NCBI RefSeq assembly: GCF_024979255.1
Contig: NZ_JANLCN010000003.1
Location: forward strand, 62,001 to 126,000
Direction of reading: 5' to 3'
DNA length: 64,000 nucleotides
Origin: Herbiconiux moechotypicola
GTDB taxonomy: Bacteria > Actinomycetota > Actinomycetes > Actinomycetales > Microbacteriaceae
Part shown: piece after piece, positions 8,395-16,361 of the stretch
How the letters are laid out: every line of letters begins with the position of its first letter
Position numbering within the stretch: position 1 is the stretch's first letter
Notes under the pieces: generated by a model
What the model saw: the letters and a program-made list of their open reading frames with translations, nothing else
What the model was told of the DNA's origin: nothing
Database searches by the model: none
Program-made: the position numbers and the translations under genes

Positions 8395-8940
8395 TCAGAC
8401 CTCGCTGGCCCCCACGGGCTGCCGCGCGACCAGCACCACGTAGAGCAGGTTCGCGACCGCGTGCAGCAGCACGCCCGCACCCACCACGACCAGCGCACCC
8501 GTGGTGAGCACGGGGCTCTGCGGCCACAGCGCGGCGACGAGCAGCAGCAGCGGGAAGCCCACCATGAGCAGCACGGTGCGCACCCGGCCGATCACGCGCA
8601 CGCGCACGACCTGGGGCTTGCGCACGAGCACCACCACGCCGAGCAGGAGGTCGCTCACGAAGAGCACGAGCGCCATCCAGAGCGGCACCAGCCCGGCCAG
8701 CACCAGGCTCACGCACACCACGAACTGGCTCACCCGGTCGGCCACGGGGTCGAGCTTCTTGCCGAACTCGGTCACCAGGCCGAACCGCCGGGCGATGAAG
8801 CCGTCGGCCCAGTCGGTGACGCCGAGCACCACGAGCACCACCAGGGCCGCGAGCTCGTCGCCGAACCCGAGCAGCACCACCGCGAAGAGGGGCGTCAGGA
8901 TGACGAGGCGCCCGAGCGAGATCGCGTTGGGGAGGTTCAC
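8395..8940 (-). CDS. CDP-alcohol phosphatidyltransferase family protein
   Basis: A 181-residue polytopic membrane enzyme. The family signature DxxDGxxARx8GxxxDxxxD is complete: D-W-A-D-G-F-I-A-R, eight residues, G, three residues, D-P-V-A-D, near residues 43-68. Family members join a CDP-activated lipid to an alcohol such as glycerol phosphate or inositol phosphate. The start resembles PgsA (NLPNAISLGRLV), so phosphatidylglycerophosphate-like synthesis is possible, but the acceptor cannot be assigned. The GTG start overlaps the upstream small gene by four bases (GTGA). Confidence 0.85.
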   Translation of the reverse strand: MNLPNAISLGRLVILTPLFAVVLLGFGDELAALVVLVVLGVTDWADGFIARRFGLVTEFGKKLDPVADRVSQFVVCVSLVLAGLVPLWMALVLFVSDLLLGVVVLVRKPQVVRVRVIGRVRTVLLMVGFPLLLLVAALWPQSPVLTTGALVVVGAGVLLHAVANLLYVVLVARQPVGASEV

Positions 8941-9152
8941 GCCTCGGGCAGCGCCTCGGTCGTGATGATGGTGCCCTTCCAGCCGGGCTGGGCGGCGATC
9001 ACTCCGGTGAGCTCGGCGTTGATGTAGAGGGTGCCGCCATCGGGACCCGCCGAGTGGAAGTAGGAGTCGGCGAACACCGAGTCGCTGAGCACCACTTTCA
9101 CGTTCGGGAAGGCTTCGACTATGCGCGCGATGGCGCGTTCCGGATCCGCCAT
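8937..9152 (-). CDS. small soluble protein of unknown function
   Basis: A 71-residue protein beginning MADPERAIARIVEAFPNV, with an alternating beta-rich remainder (VKVVLSDSVFADSYF, GTIITTE) and no membrane segment. An AAGGAACGGGC site precedes the ATG at normal spacing. It is coupled by a 4-base overlap to the phosphatidyltransferase gene, so the pair is one transcription unit, divergent from the STAS gene at 9205. I do not recognise the family. Confidence 0.6.
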   Translation of the reverse strand: MADPERAIARIVEAFPNVKVVLSDSVFADSYFHSAGPDGGTLYINAELTGVIAAQPGWKGTIITTEALPEA

Positions 9153-9204
9153 GCCCGTTCCTTTCGCTAGCCTGAGAACAGTTTAGGCGGAGGGATACAA
9201 GAAC

Positions 9205-9537
9205 ATGGAGTTCCGGACGGATCCGGTCGGCACCGACATCGCCGTGATCAGCGGGGAGGGAAGGCTCAACATGGTGTCGGGCCCCCTGCTGCGCGATGTG
9301 GTGAAGCGTGCGATCGACGACGGACGGCCGCGGGTGGTGGTCGATCTCAGCCGGGTGGCGTTCATGGACTCGTCGGGACTCGGAGCCCTCATCGGCGCCC
9401 TCAAGTCGACCCGTGAGGCGCAGGGCGACCTGCGGATCGTGGCTCCCTCGACGCAGGTGTCGATGGTGCTGAAGCTCTCCAACGTCGACACCATCCTGCC
9501 GCCGTACACCACCGCCGAGGAGGCCTACCGTGACTGA
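9205..9537 (+). CDS. STAS-domain anti-sigma factor antagonist (RsbV/SpoIIAA-like)
   Basis: A 110-residue single STAS domain. The phosphorylation loop FMDSSGLGALIG spans residues 53-64, with S57 as the expected phospho-acceptor. In known partner switches, the kinase/anti-sigma factor phosphorylates this protein, and the unphosphorylated form releases the sigma factor. The kinase-type partner overlaps its 3' end by 8 bases and an RsbU-like phosphatase lies 1.4 kb downstream at 10962-12134, so a full input-output set is present. No sigma factor gene is in the neighbourhood. A GGCGGAGGG site precedes the ATG. Confidence 0.9.
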   Translation: MEFRTDPVGTDIAVISGEGRLNMVSGPLLRDVVKRAIDDGRPRVVVDLSRVAFMDSSGLGALIGALKSTREAQGDLRIVAPSTQVSMVLKLSNVDTILPPYTTAEEAYRD

Positions 9538-9943
9538 GGAGCGCAAGAACCTGGTCTTCTCCTCGCCGCCCGACGACGTCGACGCGGTGCACGCCTTTCT
9601 CGAGACGGTGTGGGAGGCGAACCCCGAGGTGGGCGAGTTCGACCGCATGGCGTTCGAGACCGCTCTCATCGAGCTGGCCTCGAACGTCATCCAGCACGCC
9701 TCGGGCGACAGCGGTGTCACCTGCGTGCTCACGGTCTCCGCCGGCGACGACGGGCTGACGGCCTCGCTGGCCGACACCGCGGATGCGGGCGGCATCGTGC
9801 TGATGAACCGCGAGATGCCCGAAGAGCTCGCCGAGTCGGGCCGCGGCATCGCCCTCATCCAGGCCCTCGTCGACGACCTTCGCTATGAGCGCCGCGACGA
9901 GCGCAACGTCTGGACCATCACCCGAGGCCGCAGCGCCGACTGA
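9530..9943 (+). CDS. anti-sigma regulatory factor, HATPase (RsbW/SpoIIAB-like)
   Basis: A 137-residue GHKL-ATPase with the N-box ELASNVIQHA (N52), the ADTADAGG region near residues 80-88 and the G2 loop ESGRGIALIQALVDD. It should use ATP to phosphorylate the STAS partner and to hold a sigma factor. The GTG start overlaps the STAS gene by 8 bases, so translation is coupled. The sigma factor it controls is not in this window. Confidence 0.88.
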   Translation: MTEERKNLVFSSPPDDVDAVHAFLETVWEANPEVGEFDRMAFETALIELASNVIQHASGDSGVTCVLTVSAGDDGLTASLADTADAGGIVLMNREMPEELAESGRGIALIQALVDDLRYERRDERNVWTITRGRSAD

Positions 9944-9966
9944 CCCCGCGACTGCACTGAACCTGG

Positions 9967-10011
9967 TTGTCATTATTGCAGTTGAGGCGTAGCGTGATTG
10001 TCATGAATGCA
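9967..10011 (+). promoter_or_regulatory. promoter and direct-repeat operator of HTH/PIN module
   Basis: A -35 element TTGTCA (9967-9972), a 17-base spacer and a -10 element TAGCGT (9990-9995) end 7 bases before the antitoxin ATG, so transcription should begin at or next to the start codon. Two near-identical 14-mers, TTGTCATTATTGCA (9967-9980) and TTGTCATGAATGCA (9998-10011), match at 12 of 14 positions. They are offset by 31 bases, three helical turns. One covers the -35 and the other covers the transcription and translation start, an arrangement expected for autorepression by the antitoxin. Confidence 0.6.
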
Positions 10012-10383
10012 TTACAGCTCGCGGCAACTCTCGATCCGGTCGATTCCTCGGTGCGCGCCCGCGCTCACGAGCTGGCGGAGACCCTGGAGGGTGACAGCGC
10101 GCTCGAGGCTGCGATCCGTTCGATGCTCCGAGACGTAGCGGGAGGTGCCCGAGTCGTCGTGCTTCGCACCGAGGATGAGCTGACCCCCGCTGAGGCCGCG
10201 AAGCTTCTCGGAGTGACGCGCCAGTTCGTCGACCGGCTCTGTGAAGATGGCACCCTTCCGTTCCGCCGGCTTCCGGGCAGTCGCCACCGTCGCATCCGAG
10301 TACAGGATGCGCTCGATGTCGCCGCAGAACGCGAGCAACGCCGCGTCGGCGGCGACGCTCTCCGATCCGCACTGACCGCGTAG
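10003..10383 (+). CDS. antitoxin with excisionase-type helix-turn-helix
   Basis: A 126-residue protein. The helical N-terminal half is likely the dimer or toxin-binding part. A MerR/excisionase-like HTH follows near residues 62-110 (LTPAEAAKLLGVTRQFVDRL, then LPFRRLPGSRHRRIRVQDAL). The stop is followed 4 bases later by the PIN-domain gene, the standard antitoxin-toxin order. The promoter carries paired direct repeats that probably bind this protein. The gene is less GC-rich around its start than its neighbours, consistent with acquisition by transfer. Confidence 0.85.
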   Translation: MNALQLAATLDPVDSSVRARAHELAETLEGDSALEAAIRSMLRDVAGGARVVVLRTEDELTPAEAAKLLGVTRQFVDRLCEDGTLPFRRLPGSRHRRIRVQDALDVAAEREQRRVGGDALRSALTA

Positions 10384-10387
10384 CCTC

Positions 10388-10981
10388 GTGGCCCGCCCAC
10401 CGCGGGTCTTCATCGACACGAACGAGTTATTCCCGTTCACGATCATGGACGTGCTGCTCACGCTGTGCGAAGACCTCCATTTCACCTGGGTCTGGACCGA
10501 CGAGATCCTCGAGGAATGGGAGATCGTCATCGTGCGTGAGGGAATGCGCAGCCGCGAATCCGCTCGTTCTGTCACCGATGTGGTCCGCGAGCACTTCGGT
10601 CAACACCGCCTCGATCCAGCGCTCTACCGTGACAAGGCTGCGGAGGACCTCTCACCCGATCCGGACGATCGGGTGCACGTGGCCGCCTGCTTGTACGGCG
10701 ACGTGGATGTGATGCTGACTCGCGACGTCAAGCACTTCCGCGGGGTAGCCCTCGACGCCGCTCAGGTGGAGGTGCAGACCGCCGATGCATTCCTTTGCCG
10801 ACTGCTCGGCCGGCACGGACACGGGGTGGCCGAGTCCTTCGCTCGAGCCGCGTCTGCGAAGGAGAACCCGTCGACCACGCCTGAACACCTGGCGATCGCG
10901 ATTGCACGGGCAGGGGCTCCCGTCTTCGCCGAGAGGATCACGGCGAAGTTCGCCGGCGGGGTCAGGGGGCGGCGCGGGTGA
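10388..10981 (+). CDS. PIN-domain toxin (putative RNase)
   Basis: A 197-residue protein. The PIN domain starts with VFIDTNELFPF (first acidic residue D10), followed by acidic residues in WTDEILEEWE and in PDPDDRVHVAAC near residues 91-103, and MLTRDVKHF near residue 112. These are the metal-binding carboxylates of PIN nucleases. The C-terminal extension of about 60 residues is longer than in VapC toxins of 130-140 residues. PIN toxins usually cut tRNA or rRNA; the target here is unknown. The GTG start is 4 bases after the antitoxin stop. The 3' end overlaps the converging phosphatase gene by 20 bases. Confidence 0.82.
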   Translation: MARPPRVFIDTNELFPFTIMDVLLTLCEDLHFTWVWTDEILEEWEIVIVREGMRSRESARSVTDVVREHFGQHRLDPALYRDKAAEDLSPDPDDRVHVAACLYGDVDVMLTRDVKHFRGVALDAAQVEVQTADAFLCRLLGRHGHGVAESFARAASAKENPSTTPEHLAIAIARAGAPVFAERITAKFAGGVRGRRG

Positions 10982-12134
10982 CGACGACCATGGTGACGTC
11001 GTCGTCGGGCTGTCGGGTGGTGATGAGCTGCTGGAGGCGGCGGAGCACGTCGTCGGCGTCGGAGGCCTCGGCGACGAGGGCGGCGACCTCGGGCAGGCAG
11101 TCGATGGTGCCGTCGTAGAGGTCGAGCACGCCGTCGGTGAACGTGACGAGCCTGTCGCCGGGGGCGAGCTCGACGCTGCCCACGCCCCAGCGCGCATCCG
11201 CCACGATCCCCAGCGGCAGCCCCGTGGCGGCGAGCCGCTCGCTCGAGCCGTCGGGATGCACGACGAGCGTGAGCCCGTGGCCCGCGTCGGCGTAGTCGAG
11301 GCGGCCGGTGGCCACGTCGATCACGCCGTGGAACAGCGTGGCGAAGCTGCCGATGCGGTCGAGGTCACCGGCCAGCTGGGCATTGGCGGCGTCGACGGCG
11401 GCGGCCACGTGCAGCCCGCTGCGTGACTGGAAGGCGGAGCGCACCGCTGCCGCCACGATCGCACCCGCGGTGCCCTTGCCCATGACGTCGGCCAGCGTGA
11501 GTTCGATCTGCTCTCCGGTGCCGTGCCAGCTGTAGAAGTCCCCTCCGACGGTCTTCTTGGGCAGGGACAACCCTGCGACGTCGTAGGAGGGCCAGCTCGG
11601 CTGCCCTTCGGGAAGCAGCAACTGCTGCACCTCGGCCGCGCGGTCGAGGTCGAGCGTGTCCTTCAGTTCACGCTCCACCCACGCGCCCATCTCGTCGAGC
11701 AGCTGCTCCTGTTCGTGGCTGAAATCGCGCGGCGCCGTGTCGACCAGGCAGAGGGTACCCACCCTGAACTCATCGCCGAGGCTCAGGGGCCGCCCCGCAT
11801 AGAACCGGATGTGGCGCTCGTCGCTGACCGGAGACCGCCACGAGAACCGGTCGTCCTTCGTCGCATCCGGAACCACCACCAGGTCAGGCCGCTGCACCGT
11901 CACCTCGCAGAACGAATCGATGCGGTTGATGCTCGCGGGCTTGGGCGACTTGGTGAACTGGTGCTGGTCGTCGATGAAGTTGATCTCTGCGATCGGCACG
12001 TCGAACAGTTCTTTCGCGATGCGCGTGATGCGGTCGAAGCGCTCCTCGGGCGGGGTGTCGACGAGTCCGAGCCGCTGCACGGCGGCCACACGTAGCTCTT
12101 CGAATCGCTCGTGGTCGGTGTCTGGGGTGGCCAT
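10962..12134 (-). CDS. GAF-domain PP2C/SpoIIE serine phosphatase (RsbU-like)
   Basis: A 390-residue protein with an N-terminal GAF domain (about residues 20-160) and a C-terminal SpoIIE/PP2C phosphatase domain (about 195-390). The phosphatase motifs VGGDFYSW, ADVMGKGTAGA, DYADAGHG, LPLGI and DRLVTFTDGVLD provide the metal-binding aspartates. Such enzymes dephosphorylate a STAS antagonist, and the RsbV/RsbW-like pair lies at 9205-9943, separated only by the toxin-antitoxin genes. The ATG lies 6 bases after TACCCT (12146-12141), so the message may be leaderless. The signal sensed by the GAF domain is unknown. Confidence 0.88.
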   Translation of the reverse strand: MATPDTDHERFEELRVAAVQRLGLVDTPPEERFDRITRIAKELFDVPIAEINFIDDQHQFTKSPKPASINRIDSFCEVTVQRPDLVVVPDATKDDRFSWRSPVSDERHIRFYAGRPLSLGDEFRVGTLCLVDTAPRDFSHEQEQLLDEMGAWVERELKDTLDLDRAAEVQQLLLPEGQPSWPSYDVAGLSLPKKTVGGDFYSWHGTGEQIELTLADVMGKGTAGAIVAAAVRSAFQSRSGLHVAAAVDAANAQLAGDLDRIGSFATLFHGVIDVATGRLDYADAGHGLTLVVHPDGSSERLAATGLPLGIVADARWGVGSVELAPGDRLVTFTDGVLDLYDGTIDCLPEVAALVAEASDADDVLRRLQQLITTRQPDDDVTMVVVTRAAP

Positions 12135-12190
12135 GATTCCAGGGTAGCCAAGGCCGTGCCGCCGCGGGGAACCCGTTGTAGCGTGAGGGC

Positions 12191-13465
12191 GTGGCCGCCG
12201 TTCTGACCAGCACCCTCCGCCTCGCCGCGGCGCGCTGGCCGGTGCTGCTCGCCTGGTTCCTCGCCGGCTGGCTGGTGCGCTACCTGGTCATCGAGGTGGC
12301 CGCGTTCTTCGGCGCGACGTCGAGTCTGCTGGGCCTGCTCATCCTGCCGCTGGCCATTCTGGCCCGGCTCGGCAGCTTCATCGCGATGTTCCTCGTGCTG
12401 CGCGGTGACATGCCCGCCTTCCGTGAACTCCGCGCCACCGGCGGCGACGCCGTCGACCGCACGGCGACCGGCCCCCGGCAGCGCGTGACCGAGATCGTAC
12501 TGGTGAGCATCCTGCCGTTCTTCGCGTTCTACGCCGCCTGGCAGCTTCTCGCCGACGACGTGCGGGAGTACGCCGAGAAGGCCCTCGGCAACATCGACTA
12601 CTTCGCCGACGACGCCGCCGGCGCGGGCTCCCGGGTGCTGGAGCTGCAGCTCGACGTGTGGACGATCGTCGCGATCGTGGTGGCGTTCACGGGCCGTTTC
12701 CTGCTCAAGCGCTACGCGGCGAAGCTGCCGCGGTGGACGAACCTGGTGGCGGTGTACCTGGAGTCTGTCTGGGTCTTCCTCACCCTCTTCCTCATCAGCA
12801 ACTACACCGGGCAGTTCCAGAACTGGATCGACACGCGGGCCGGCACGGTGTGGTTCGAGTCGGTAAAGGATGCCGCGTTCGACCTCGTGGCCCCGCTGGC
12901 CTGGATCTGGCACGGCGCGGAGTGGGCCATCGGCGAAGCCGGCGCGCTCGTGCTGCTGCCCCTCGCCTGGCTCACCCTCGCCGGCATCGTCTACGGCCGC
13001 GCCCTGGCGAAGCCGACGGTGGCCTTGCAGCCCACTCACCGCTACTACACCGGCGTGCGCGACCGGATGGCGGCCCTGCCGAAGGGCGTGCTACGCCGTG
13101 CCCGCGACGTGGGCGCCGACCTCACCGACCGCTGGCGCCCGCTCGCGGACGCGCTGCTGCTCATCTGGCGGGCGGGTGTGGTGCCGATGGGGCTGTTCGT
13201 GCTCGCCTACACCGTCATCGACGCCGCGGGGTCGTGGCTGCTGCTGGCCGGCGTGCGGCTCATCGGCCCCCACGAGCTGGGTGCGTTCTGGATGAACTTC
13301 GACGCGGTGCTCATCTTCGTGGTGAACGCCGTGCTCGAGCCGTTGCGATTGTGCCTCATCGCCGCCGCCTACGACTTCTGCCTGCGCAAGCTCGAGGAGC
13401 GGCGGGAGGCGGCGGCCCAGGATGCGAGTGCTCAGGATGCGGGCGGAGCGGTCACCGCCACGTGA
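12191..13465 (+). CDS. polytopic membrane protein of unknown function
   Basis: A 424-residue protein with about eight hydrophobic segments: two in residues 8-60, one near 105-125, two near 155-205, one or two near 235-280, and further ones near 330-350 and 370-395. The C-terminus is charged and cytoplasmic-like. I do not recognise the family. The GTG start lies 6 bases after TAGCGT (12179-12184) and divergently faces the phosphatase gene. Its 3' end overlaps the first of three minus-strand single-pass proteins by 34 bases, so the two transcripts are partly antisense. Confidence 0.75.
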   Translation: MAAVLTSTLRLAAARWPVLLAWFLAGWLVRYLVIEVAAFFGATSSLLGLLILPLAILARLGSFIAMFLVLRGDMPAFRELRATGGDAVDRTATGPRQRVTEIVLVSILPFFAFYAAWQLLADDVREYAEKALGNIDYFADDAAGAGSRVLELQLDVWTIVAIVVAFTGRFLLKRYAAKLPRWTNLVAVYLESVWVFLTLFLISNYTGQFQNWIDTRAGTVWFESVKDAAFDLVAPLAWIWHGAEWAIGEAGALVLLPLAWLTLAGIVYGRALAKPTVALQPTHRYYTGVRDRMAALPKGVLRRARDVGADLTDRWRPLADALLLIWRAGVVPMGLFVLAYTVIDAAGSWLLLAGVRLIGPHELGAFWMNFDAVLIFVVNAVLEPLRLCLIAAAYDFCLRKLEERREAAAQDASAQDAGGAVTAT

Positions 13466-14037
13466 AGGTAGCGCGGGAGCTCCGCGGCGACCTGCACCTG
13501 CAGCGCCAGATGCTCCCCCGCATCCGAGGGCACCAGGAAGATCGACTCGAGCCGGTAGGGCGTGGTGAGCTCGGTGTCGCAGTAACTGCTGCTGTCGTCG
13601 GCGGTGTCGTGATCGATGGCCGAGAACGCGGAGTCGCTCCACGTGCGCAGCACCGCTCCCCCAGCGCCGTCGAGCTCGTCGAGCCGCACGATGCAGCCCG
13701 GTGAGCGTCCCTCCTCGTCGAGTTCTCCGGGCTCGACCCGCGTCGTCACCACGACGAGGTCGGTGCCCTCGGGAAGGCCCGCCTCCTGGCCCGCGGGGTC
13801 ATCGGCGGCGATCCTCCGCACGCTCTCGAGGCTCCAGGAGGCCCCGGCGAAGTCGGCCGTGGCCTCGGCCGCCACCTCGATCGGCGCGCTCGGCCGACCG
13901 GAGATGTACCCGCCGAACTCGGTGGAGAACATCACCCCGACGGTCGCCGGCGCCAGCACGGCGAGCGCCACGAGTCCCACGGCGTTGCGCCGCCACCAGC
14001 CCTTCTGCGGCGTGTTCACGGGCTGCGACGCGCTCAC
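13432..14037 (-). CDS. single-pass membrane-anchored extracytoplasmic protein (third of trio)
   Basis: A protein of about 201 residues with a short basic N-terminus (PQKGWWRRN), one membrane helix (VGLVALAVLAPATVGVMF) and a beta-rich outer domain with two cysteines (PGCIVRL, SSYCDTEL). GTG at 14037 makes a 4-base GTGA overlap with the preceding gene; ATG at 14049 is in frame and gives 16 bases of overlap. It shares its topology with the two genes upstream. No family is recognised. Its 3' end runs 34 bases into the converging membrane-protein gene. Confidence 0.7.
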   Translation of the reverse strand: MSASQPVNTPQKGWWRRNAVGLVALAVLAPATVGVMFSTEFGGYISGRPSAPIEVAAEATADFAGASWSLESVRRIAADDPAGQEAGLPEGTDLVVVTTRVEPGELDEEGRSPGCIVRLDELDGAGGAVLRTWSDSAFSAIDHDTADDSSSYCDTELTTPYRLESIFLVPSDAGEHLALQVQVAAELPRYLHVAVTAPPAS

Positions 14038-14657
14038 GGGTTCGCCCATCCGGGTTCGGCGGTCTCGATCGAGGACTGCAGCTCGAGCGCGGTGAGGTCG
14101 ATGGGCACCTCGATCATCGAGTCGGCGCGCGGATCGGAGTTGATCGCGAGTTGCACGGTCGCGTGCGCCGCCTCCTCGGACTGCAGCACGGCCCTCGGCA
14201 CCTCGAACATCAGCGGGCCCGAGGTGGGGATGCCCGTGGCGAGCGAGTCGCCGGCCAGCGTGCCGAGATCGGGGCGGTCCGAGGCGCTGTACACCACGTC
14301 GCCCACTCGCAGCTGCGCGGTGCCGAGCAGCGCGCCGAAGTCGTCGACGACCGATTCGACGGTCGCGTCCACCACCACCCACACCCCCGTGGTCTCGCCG
14401 GCCCAGCCGTTCGACGCCACAACCCGCTCGGCGACCCGTACCTCGTCGACGGTGGCCGCGATGTTGCGCCCCACGACCCGCTCGCCGAGCTGCCCCGACA
14501 CCGGGATGGCGGCCTGCCATCCGGCGTCGGTGGGTGCCGTGTGGGCGACGACCCCCGCCACCACCAGCACGACGACCAGCACCACGCCGTGCGCGAGGTG
14601 ACGCCACCACGGCACTCTCGCCGACGGTGCGGCGGTCTCGGTGACGGCCCCACTCAT
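14034..14657 (-). CDS. single-pass membrane-anchored extracytoplasmic protein (second of trio)
   Basis: A 207-residue protein with a short N-terminus (ARVPWWRHLAHG), one helix (VVLVVVLVVAGVVAH) and a predicted beta-sandwich outer domain (GRNIAATVDEVRVAERV, GVWVVVDATVESV, EVPRAVLQ). The strand pattern is like DUF4352-type telokin-like domains, where a conserved WVVVDATV strand is common; that match is only by eye. It overlaps both neighbours by four bases. Confidence 0.7.
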   Translation of the reverse strand: MSGAVTETAAPSARVPWWRHLAHGVVLVVVLVVAGVVAHTAPTDAGWQAAIPVSGQLGERVVGRNIAATVDEVRVAERVVASNGWAGETTGVWVVVDATVESVVDDFGALLGTAQLRVGDVVYSASDRPDLGTLAGDSLATGIPTSGPLMFEVPRAVLQSEEAAHATVQLAINSDPRADSMIEVPIDLTALELQSSIETAEPGWANP

Positions 14658-15412
14658 CCGTCGCTCCCGTCGGCCTGGTCGTTCTCTGCCTGATCGTCCT
14701 CGGTCACGCCGGCGCCCACGTCGGCGACCTCGAGCGTGACGGTCGCGGCGACCACCGGGTTCTCCCAGCGCTCCCCCGAGGTGACGAAGCCGTCGGCGCG
14801 GTAGCTCTTGTCGTACACGTCGACAGCGATCTCGTCACCGTCGGCCACCGCATCCGGAGTCACCTCCCAGATGAACGCGAGCTCGATCGGCACGCCGGTC
14901 TGCAGCTCCGGGTACTCGGCACCGTCGTTCAGCACCGCCACCGTCAACGGCTCGGAGGCGGCGTCGAGCCCCGCGACGCCCACCGGCCGCAGGTTGTCGG
15001 CGGCGCCGATGTTCGAGATGGTGGAGGCCGGGTTGCGCCAGAGGTTCTCGACGGTGGCGACCACCACGAGCAGCCGGTTGCCCTCGGTCTCGGGCTCGAT
15101 GTACTGCTCGGGGAAGCCGTCGATGAGCGCCGCCCGCTCGACAGCGATGCGCAGCTGCGCCCCGCTGTAGGGCTCACCCGCGGCGAGCGCCGGGGGCGGC
15201 GTGACGGCGGCGGTCTCGAGACCACCGAAAAGGGCGGAGCACGCGAGGAACACGGCGAACAGTCCCGAGACGAGCCACTTCGTGGGCACCTTGTCGCCGA
15301 GGGCCCTGGCCCGGGTGCCGATACCCGGCCGGGCGACTCCGCCGGCGGCGGCACGGCGGGTGGCCGCCGCCTTCGGCTCGTCGGCCGGGGGCCGCTCGGT
15401 CGGTGTCGTCAC
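14654..15412 (-). CDS. single-pass membrane-anchored extracytoplasmic protein (first of trio)
   Basis: A 252-residue protein with a cytoplasmic N-terminus of about 45 residues rich in Ala, Arg and Pro, one helix (WLVSGLFAVFLACSALFGG) and an outer domain containing NRLLVVVATVENLW, a strand similar to the one in the following gene. It ends in a very acidic tail. The GTG start at 15412 lies 7 bases after TACGCT (15425-15420), so this is likely the leaderless first gene of a three-gene coupled operon. No biochemical role can be assigned. Confidence 0.7.
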   Translation of the reverse strand: MTTPTERPPADEPKAAATRRAAAGGVARPGIGTRARALGDKVPTKWLVSGLFAVFLACSALFGGLETAAVTPPPALAAGEPYSGAQLRIAVERAALIDGFPEQYIEPETEGNRLLVVVATVENLWRNPASTISNIGAADNLRPVGVAGLDAASEPLTVAVLNDGAEYPELQTGVPIELAFIWEVTPDAVADGDEIAVDVYDKSYRADGFVTSGERWENPVVAATVTLEVADVGAGVTEDDQAENDQADGSDG

Positions 15413-15479
15413 CTCCTCGAGCGTACCTCGATGCCCTCGTCGCGGCCCGTGTCAGCGACCGAGTCAACAGGTCGGCCGA

Positions 15480-16361
15480 TCAGTACCAGTTCACCGACTG
15501 CGAGTGCGACCAGGCGGAGCAGGGCGTGCCGTAGCCGCGCGCGATGTAGTCGAGGCCCCAGGTGATCTGGGTGACCGCGTTCGTGGCCCAGTCGTCGGCG
15601 ATCGACGACATCTTCGAACCGGGCAGCGACTGCGGGATGCCGAAAGCGCCGCTCGAGGCGTTCTCGGCCTGGTAGTTCCAGCCCGACTCCTTGGTCCAGA
15701 GCGAGTCGAGGCACTGGAACTGGTCGTCGCCCCAGCCGTAGTTCTCGGCGGCGAGCTCGGCGGCCACCGTGCGGGCGCCGTCGGGGGTGGCCGCCAGAGC
15801 GATGCGGTCGGCGATCGCCTGGGCGGCTGCCGCGGCCGCGGCGGCCTCCGCGGCAGCGGCGTCGGCGGCGGCCTTGTCGACCGCAGCCACACCGGCCTGC
15901 ACGACGGCCGTGGCGGCGACGGCCGTGTTCGTGAGGCTCTGCACCGTCGTGGTGTCGAGGTAGGCGTAGTTCGCCAGGGCCGCGATCGAGCTCACGAGGG
16001 TGGAGTCGTCGACCTTGCCCTTCGCCGAGCCGAGCACCACGTTGGCGCTCGCGAGCGCCGTGGCCGCGCGCTCGTCGGCGCGTTCGGCCGTGCGGGCGAA
16101 GAGAGTGTCGCCGTCGTCGGCCGCAGCGGCGTTCGAGCTCACCGGTGTGGTGGCCGACAGGTTGACGCCGGCCGGGGTGGCGGCGTTGGCCAGGGTCGGA
16201 TGCGCGAAGCCGGCGACGGTGACGAGCAGCCCGGCGGCGGCGACGCCCGCGATCGGGGCGGCGACGGCCCGAAGGCGTGCGCCGCGCCTGCGGCGGCGGA
16301 GTTCTCGGCGGGTGAGCGGCGCTTCGACGGTGGTGGATTCGAGGGGGGAGGAGATGTGCAT
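15480..16361 (-). CDS. secreted lytic-transglycosylase-like protein
   Basis: A 293-residue protein. It has a basic N-terminus (RRELRRRRRGARLR), a signal-type helix to about residue 60, a long alanine-rich helical spacer (about residues 90-195) and a C-terminal transglycosylase/Rpf-like domain of about 90 residues. In that domain WTKESGWNYQAENASSGAFG carries the expected catalytic Glu and IPQSLPGSKM follows. Two cysteines (FQCLDSL, TPCSAW) can pair. It should cut peptidoglycan glycan strands outside the cell. It has an unusually long upstream region of 376 bases. Confidence 0.82.
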   Translation of the reverse strand: MHISSPLESTTVEAPLTRRELRRRRRGARLRAVAAPIAGVAAAGLLVTVAGFAHPTLANAATPAGVNLSATTPVSSNAAAADDGDTLFARTAERADERAATALASANVVLGSAKGKVDDSTLVSSIAALANYAYLDTTTVQSLTNTAVAATAVVQAGVAAVDKAAADAAAAEAAAAAAAAQAIADRIALAATPDGARTVAAELAAENYGWGDDQFQCLDSLWTKESGWNYQAENASSGAFGIPQSLPGSKMSSIADDWATNAVTQITWGLDYIARGYGTPCSAWSHSQSVNWY

